A stretch of 11,964 nt of DNA, taken from NCBI GenBank assembly GCA_900553475.1, contig USEF01000036.1, forward strand, positions 1-11,964. Direction: 5' to 3'. Source of the stretch: an uncultured Collinsella sp. GTDB lineage: Bacteria; Actinomycetota; Coriobacteriia; Coriobacteriales; Coriobacteriaceae. The number at the start of each line of letters is the position of its first letter. Position 1 is the first letter of the stretch. Positions 6,419 to 11,964 of this stretch are shown here, piece after piece. Made by a program: the position numbers and the translations under genes. The notes beneath the pieces are model-generated. The model was given only the letters and a program-made list of their open reading frames with translations, was not told where the DNA came from and did not search any database.

Positions 6419-6924
6419 GTGTATTGATCAGCAACGATGCCGAGCTCGATACGCTGCTCGACGCGCAGGAGGTGGAGCACATCTGCGAGGTTGTGCTTGC
6501 CGCCGAGGGCGTTGAACGTGGAGTCGAGATTTCCCTTTCGTATGTCGACGAGGACGAGATGCACGAGCTCAACCACGAGTGGCGCGGTATCGACCGCACC
6601 ACCGATGTGCTTTCGTTTGAGTGCGATTCGGCCTTCGACGATGACATTCCCGCCGATGAGACGCTCGAGCTCGGCGATATTATCTTGGCCCCGCAGGTTA
6701 TTGCCCGTCAGGCCCCCGGTTTTGGCAATAGCCCCGCTGACGAGTGCCGCCTGATGCTCGTACACGGCATGCTGCACCTGCTGGGCTATGACCACATCGA
6801 GGACGACGAGGCCGAGGTTATGGAGGCCCGCGAGGACGCCATCCTGCGCGATCTGGCACTCGAGCGCGGCGAGGACCCCAAGCTAGTCCACGTCGGCCCC
6901 ATCACCAACCACGCCCACGACTAG
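6415..6924 (+). CDS. ybeY: YbeY endoribonuclease, rRNA maturation factor
   Basis: The 169-aa protein belongs to the UPF0054/YbeY metallo-family. The zinc-binding motif HGMLHLLGYDH is intact with His117, His121 and His127, and the upstream NHEWRGIDRTTDVLSFE block is the second family signature. Length is normal. YbeY is needed for 16S rRNA 3'-end processing and 70S quality control in studied bacteria. It starts at TTG 6415 and overlaps the phoH stop by 4 nt. dgkA follows after 9 nt. Era, which also acts on the 16S 3' end and interacts with YbeY in E. coli, is encoded two genes downstream, so the context supports the assignment. Confidence 0.97.
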   Translation: MSVLISNDAELDTLLDAQEVEHICEVVLAAEGVERGVEISLSYVDEDEMHELNHEWRGIDRTTDVLSFECDSAFDDDIPADETLELGDIILAPQVIARQAPGFGNSPADECRLMLVHGMLHLLGYDHIEDDEAEVMEAREDAILRDLALERGEDPKLVHVGPITNHAHD

Positions 6925-6933
6925 GAGCCGTCT

Positions 6934-7311
6934 ATGATTCCCGGATCGAACAAGGACCATCCGTCCTTCTTAAAGTCGTTTTCCTACGCCATGGAGGGCT
7001 TCGTTACCGCCGTCAAGACCGAGCGCAACATTAAGGTCATGCTCGTGGCGGGCGTGTGTACCGTCATCGCCGGCTGTATCGTGGGGCTCGACATTGCCGA
7101 GTGGGCCACGATTATCATCTGTTGTGGCCTGGTGATTCACGGCGAGCTGTGCAACACCGCTATGGAGGCTATCGTCGACCTAGCGACCCAGGAGCTCCAT
7201 CCGCTGGCCAAGCGTGCGAAGGACATCGCCGCCGCCTCTGTATACGTTCTTTCCATCACCGCCGCGATTGTGGGCTTGCTTGTCTTTGCCCACGCGCTCG
7301 GCTTTATTTAG
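6934..7311 (+). CDS. dgkA: Diacylglycerol/undecaprenol kinase (DgkA family)
   Basis: The 125-aa integral membrane protein has three hydrophobic segments, roughly residues 33-50, 51-70 and 101-123. The active-site pattern of the family is complete: Glu71, Asn74, Glu78 and Asp82 (E-x2-NTAMEAIVD), then AKD with Lys96 and Asp97. The N-terminal KTERNIK region (Glu30) resembles the Gram-positive branch, whose studied members phosphorylate undecaprenol to recycle the cell-wall lipid carrier; the E. coli branch uses diacylglycerol. Substrate is therefore inferred as undecaprenol, moderately. The start ATG 6934 has AGGAG at 6923-6927. The position between ybeY and era matches many Gram-positive genomes. 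Confidence 0.93.
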   Translation: MIPGSNKDHPSFLKSFSYAMEGFVTAVKTERNIKVMLVAGVCTVIAGCIVGLDIAEWATIIICCGLVIHGELCNTAMEAIVDLATQELHPLAKRAKDIAAASVYVLSITAAIVGLLVFAHALGFI

Positions 7312-7323
7312 AAAGGGATTCCC

Positions 7324-8394
7324 ATGTCCGACAATATGCAGCCTACCGATGAGATTTTGGATGACGAGGTCCTGGACGAGGCTGAAGGTGCCGATTCGTT
7401 TGACGAGGCCGAGGAGTTCGACCCGTTTGAGGGCATGAGCGACGAGGAACTCGACTCCCTGTGCGACGAGGACGACGGTCCTATGGGCTTTGGCGACGTG
7501 GAGCCCGGTTTCCGCAGCGGTTTTGTGGCCCTGGTCGGTCGTCCCAACGCCGGCAAGTCCACGCTGCTCAACGCCTGCTATGGCAAAAAGGTCGCCATCA
7601 CCTCGCCGGTGGCACAGACGACCCGCCGTCGCATGCGCGCCGTCGTCAACCGTCCCGGCTACCAGCTGGTCTTTGTCGATACCCCGGGTATTCATAAGCC
7701 CAAGGACGGCCTGGGGTCCGAGCTCAACAAGAGCGCACTGTTCGAGTTGAACGATGTCGACGTCGTCGCGTTTTTGATTGATGCCACCAAGCCGATCGGC
7801 AGGGGAGACGCCTGGGTTGCCGAGCGCGTCAGATGCGCTCGTTCCAAGAAGGTCCTGGTGCTCACCAAGGCCGATGAGGCCGACCCCGCACAGGTCATGG
7901 AGCAGCTTAAGGCTGCCCACGAGCTCATGGAATATGACGACGAGATCGTGACGTCATCGGTCAAGAACTTCAACGTCGATGCCTTTATCGAGACCGTTGC
8001 GCACTTTTTGCCCGAAGGTCCGCGTTGGTTCCCCGAGGACATGGGTACCGACGCTTCCGATGAGACGCTCGTTGCCGAGTTTGTGCGCGAAAAGGTTTTG
8101 CGCCGCACTCGTGATGAGATCCCGCACTCCGTTGGCGTGATCTGCGATGCGCTCGAGCAGACCAAGAAGGTGCTGCGCGTGCACGCCACCATTTACGTCG
8201 AACGAGAGGGCCAGAAGGGCATCATCATCGGCAAGGGCGGCGAGATGATCAAGCATATCGGTATCGACGCCCGTCGCGATCTTGAGCGCATTTTTGGCAC
8301 GCAGGTCTTTTTGGAGCTGGACGTGAAGGTCAAGGCCGGCTGGCGTGACGACGAGGCCCAGATTCGCCGCTTTGGCTACAACGCCGAGGACTAA
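7324..8394 (+). CDS. era: GTPase Era with acidic N-terminal extension
   Basis: The 356-aa protein is longer than the usual roughly 300 residues because of an N-terminal extension of about 63 residues. The GTPase domain has G1 GRPNAGKST at 72-80, G3 DTPGIH at 119-124 and G4 TKAD at 181-184, with Thr in place of the usual Asn. The C-terminal KH domain has the GxxG loop GKGG at 303-306 and the Era hallmark VEREGQKGIIIGKGG. Era binds the 3' end of 16S rRNA and helps 30S assembly. The extension holds 26 Asp/Glu in its first 60 residues and no Lys or Arg before Arg64. ATG 7324 is supported by AAAGGGA at 7312-7318. A shorter form from ATG 7435 is possible but has only a weak upstream GAGGG, and it would still carry part of the acidic stretch. 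Confidence 0.96.
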   Translation: MSDNMQPTDEILDDEVLDEAEGADSFDEAEEFDPFEGMSDEELDSLCDEDDGPMGFGDVEPGFRSGFVALVGRPNAGKSTLLNACYGKKVAITSPVAQTTRRRMRAVVNRPGYQLVFVDTPGIHKPKDGLGSELNKSALFELNDVDVVAFLIDATKPIGRGDAWVAERVRCARSKKVLVLTKADEADPAQVMEQLKAAHELMEYDDEIVTSSVKNFNVDAFIETVAHFLPEGPRWFPEDMGTDASDETLVAEFVREKVLRRTRDEIPHSVGVICDALEQTKKVLRVHATIYVEREGQKGIIIGKGGEMIKHIGIDARRDLERIFGTQVFLELDVKVKAGWRDDEAQIRRFGYNAED

Positions 8395-8409
8395 GGACGC
8401 GCGGCGCGC

Positions 8410-9159
8410 ATGGCAGGCTCCCGGACATATCGCACCAAGGTGCTCGTCCTCGACAAGACGAAGCTTAAAGAGACGGACCTGATCCTGACGATGCTTGACG
8501 AGCGGGGTCGGCAGGTTCGTGCCGTGGCAAAGGGCGCCCGCAAACCCGGTGGGCGCCTGGCTGCGCGCTGCGAGCTGTTCTGTACCGTCGATATGCTGCT
8601 CGCGCATGGACGGTCGCTCGACGTGGTTTCCCAGGCCGAGCTTATGGAGGCGCCGCTCAGCGCTACGCCCGATTACGAGACGACCTGCGCCGCAAGCGCG
8701 ATCGCCGAGGTCGCGCGCGTATGCTCGTTCGAGGACGCTGAGGACCCGTTCACCTTTGCCATCACGCAGCGAGCGCTTGCCCTGGCGGGCAGCGGGCTCG
8801 ACACAGCGCACATGGATCTACTTGTGGCGGCATATGTCTTTAAGCTGCTGTCGCACGTTGGCTATCGACCCGATTTTTCGGCCTGCGTGCTGTGCGGAGA
8901 CCCCATGCTGTCGTATTTTTCAGCCCAGGCGGGCGGTCTCATGTGCGGGTCGTGCGCGTCGAGCGTTCCAGGTGCCGAACTGGTGTCGACCGGTGAGACC
9001 GCATGGCTGCGCGCCCTCATGTCCATGACCTTCGATGCGCTCATGGCCGAGCGAATCGACCCGCATACGGCGGCATTCCTGCTCGGGCTTTCGCATGTTT
9101 GGGCTGCGACGCACACCGATCAGCGCCTCCGCGCGATGGAATTCATGTTGGGTCGGTGA
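8410..9159 (+). CDS. recO: DNA repair protein RecO
   Basis: The 249-aa protein fits RecO, which with RecR loads RecA onto SSB-coated single-stranded DNA in the RecFOR pathway. The N-terminal OB-fold region shows the family pattern: a beta strand (TKVLVLDKTKLKETDLILTM), the ERGRQ turn and VAKGARKP. The C-terminal zinc-binding module has CVLC at Cys159-Cys162 and CGSC at Cys179-Cys182. Length is typical. ATG 8410 follows AAGGA (8393-8397) by 12 nt, longer than usual, so initiation may be weak or coupled to translation of era, which ends 15 nt upstream. Placement after era is conserved in many Gram-positive genomes. No terminator follows it. Confidence 0.93.
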   Translation: MAGSRTYRTKVLVLDKTKLKETDLILTMLDERGRQVRAVAKGARKPGGRLAARCELFCTVDMLLAHGRSLDVVSQAELMEAPLSATPDYETTCAASAIAEVARVCSFEDAEDPFTFAITQRALALAGSGLDTAHMDLLVAAYVFKLLSHVGYRPDFSACVLCGDPMLSYFSAQAGGLMCGSCASSVPGAELVSTGETAWLRALMSMTFDALMAERIDPHTAAFLLGLSHVWAATHTDQRLRAMEFMLGR

Positions 9160-9183
9160 TGATGCGCAGGCGCGGGCTGCTTG

Positions 9184-9192
9184 TGGTAACAT
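9184..9192 (+). promoter_or_regulatory. Extended -10 promoter element for rpsO
   Basis: TGGTAACAT matches an extended -10 box (TGn plus TAACAT at 9187-9192). There is no good -35 hexamer at the expected distance, as is usual for extended -10 promoters. Transcription would begin near 9198-9200 and give a leader of about 100 nt. The spacer from recO is otherwise non-coding. Confidence 0.5.
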
Positions 9193-9251
9193 ACCGACCT
9201 GTTGGTACCTCGACCTTGGTTGTTCGCTCCACCGGCGGCTTCCCAGTCCGA

Positions 9252-9277
9252 GGCGAATCGAGTCGCCCGTGGGCGAC
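9252..9277 (+). promoter_or_regulatory. Structured rpsO leader: two competing hairpins before the Shine-Dalgarno
   Basis: A perfect inverted repeat, GTCGCCC (9262-9268) and GGGCGAC (9271-9277), forms a hairpin that ends 8 nt before the Shine-Dalgarno AAAGGTG (9286-9292). The same TCGCC can instead pair with GGCGA at 9252-9256, with loop ATCGAG. The two structures cannot coexist. Ribosomal protein S15 represses its own mRNA through leader structures in several phyla, and distinct actinobacterial S15 leaders have been described. Autoregulation here is inferred from position and pairing only. Confidence 0.45.
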
Positions 9278-9297
9278 GCAAAACGAAAGGTGAAACA

Positions 9298-9576
9298 ATG
9301 ACTGTTTCCAAAGAGCGCAAGGCGGAGCTGACTGCCCAGTTCGGTAACACCCCGGTCGACACCGGCAACCCCAAGGTTCAGGTCGCCATCCTGTCCGAGC
9401 GCATCAAGGAGCTGACCGAGCACATGAAGTCCCACCAGAAGGACTTCCACACCCGTCGTGGCCTGCTCATGCTCGTCGGCCGTCGTCGTCGTCTTCTCTC
9501 CTACATCAAGAAGAACGACATCGTCGAGTACCGTGAGCTCATCAAGGCTCTGGGCATCCGCGACAACATCCAGTAG
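9298..9576 (+). CDS. rpsO: 30S ribosomal protein S15
   Basis: The 92-aa protein is S15, a primary 16S rRNA-binding protein of the small subunit that nucleates the platform by binding the three-way junction of helices 20-22. The family signature is complete: DTGNPKVQVA near the N terminus, LTEHMKSHQKDFHTRRGLL in the middle and GRRRRLLSYIKKND after it. The ATG at 9298 has AAAGGTG at 9286-9292. The frame is open further upstream to 9202, but that stretch is leader and not part of S15. Codons are strongly biased to C or G endings with Lys as AAG after the first few, as expected for high expression. rpsO beside pnp is a widely conserved pairing. Confidence 0.98.
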   Translation: MTVSKERKAELTAQFGNTPVDTGNPKVQVAILSERIKELTEHMKSHQKDFHTRRGLLMLVGRRRRLLSYIKKNDIVEYRELIKALGIRDNIQ

Positions 9577-9590
9577 GATTTGTACATGCT

Positions 9591-9622
9591 AAGAGCGTCC
9601 TGCGCAGCGGGGCGCTCTTTTT
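9591..9622 (+). terminator. Rho-independent terminator after rpsO
   Basis: AAGAGCGTCC (9591-9600) pairs with GGGGCGCTCTT (arm 9610-9619) in a 10-bp stem with one G-T pair and a 9-nt loop. It is followed directly by a T-run ending at 9622. It starts 14 nt after the rpsO stop. Read-through or a separate promoter must feed pnp. Confidence 0.88.
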
Positions 9623-9641
9623 GTGTAAGGGCGCGAACAAT

Positions 9642-9712
9642 CACGCTCTGAAGCGTGGCGGGGGCAGGGGGCCCGCGTCACATGAGAAGCCCGCAGACAA
9701 GGGGTCTGCGGG
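9642..9712 (+). promoter_or_regulatory. Hairpin-rich pnp leader (three stem-loops)
   Basis: Three inverted repeats stand in line between the terminator and the pnp start. The first is CACGCT/AGCGTG at 9642-9657 with loop CTGA. The second is GCGGG/CCCGC at 9658-9676 with a G-rich loop. The third is a perfect 9-bp stem, CCCGCAGAC/GTCTGCGGG, at 9690-9712 with loop AAGGG, ending 3 nt before AAGGAG (9716-9721). None is followed by a T-run. In E. coli the pnp leader is a target of RNase III and PNPase autoregulation, and the Streptomyces rpsO-pnp spacer also carries an RNase III-cut stem-loop. A similar role is inferred. No clear pnp promoter was found in this spacer. Confidence 0.5.
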
Positions 9713-9725
9713 GTTAAGGAGAACA

Positions 9726-11964
<2,239 letters not shown>

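Noticed and set aside
9202..9297. An N-terminal extension of S15 or a leader peptide in the rpsO leader
   Set aside because: The open frame here has no ribosome site and no similarity to S15. The sequence is better explained as a structured leader.

Overview
The window is a GC-rich, tightly packed chromosomal segment with every recognisable gene on the + strand. It reads as core genome of a high-GC Gram-positive bacterium. The style of the proteins (an S15/PNPase pair with an Arg/Asp-rich PNPase tail, the hemW-dnaJ-mtaB-phoH-ybeY-dgkA-era-recO order, the short intergenic spaces) most resembles Coriobacteriia, for example a Collinsella-like gut actinobacterium. That placement is an inference from memory of gene order and protein style, not the result of a search.

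Layout. At 1-522 lies the 3' end of a tRNA-dihydrouridine synthase gene (dus), followed 2 nt later by hemW (525-1757). Two J-domain genes come next: a DnaJ-like protein (1816-2919) that keeps the J domain, G/F linker and four-motif zinc finger but ends in predicted membrane helices, and a canonical dnaJ (3001-4149). A close-packed run follows: mtaB (4159-5451), phoH/ybeZ (5432-6418), ybeY (6415-6924), dgkA (6934-7311), era (7324-8394) and recO (8410-9159), with overlaps or gaps of 4-15 nt. A 138-nt leader with an extended -10 element and a hairpin precedes rpsO (9298-9576). After rpsO come a strong intrinsic terminator and a 149-nt spacer with three further hairpins, then pnp (9726 to the window end, incomplete).

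How the genes fit together. The theme is RNA maturation and translation quality. Dus and MtaB modify tRNA. PhoH, YbeY and Era belong to the 16S rRNA/30S maturation group. S15 is a primary 30S assembly protein, and PNPase degrades RNA. HemW handles heme, the two J proteins serve Hsp70, DgkA recycles lipid carriers or diacylglycerol, and RecO works in recombinational repair. The order matches the hemW-hrcA-grpE-dnaK-dnaJ-prmA-rsmE-mtaB...phoH-ybeY-dgkA-era-recO cluster of Firmicutes, but with hrcA, grpE, dnaK, prmA and rsmE absent and an extra J-protein gene in their place.

No mobile element, CRISPR array, tRNA or rRNA gene was seen, and no stretch over 300 nt lacks a gene. The features most worth a second look are the membrane-tailed DnaJ-like protein, the acidic N-terminal extension of Era, and the structured leaders of rpsO and pnp. 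The rest is ordinary housekeeping sequence.
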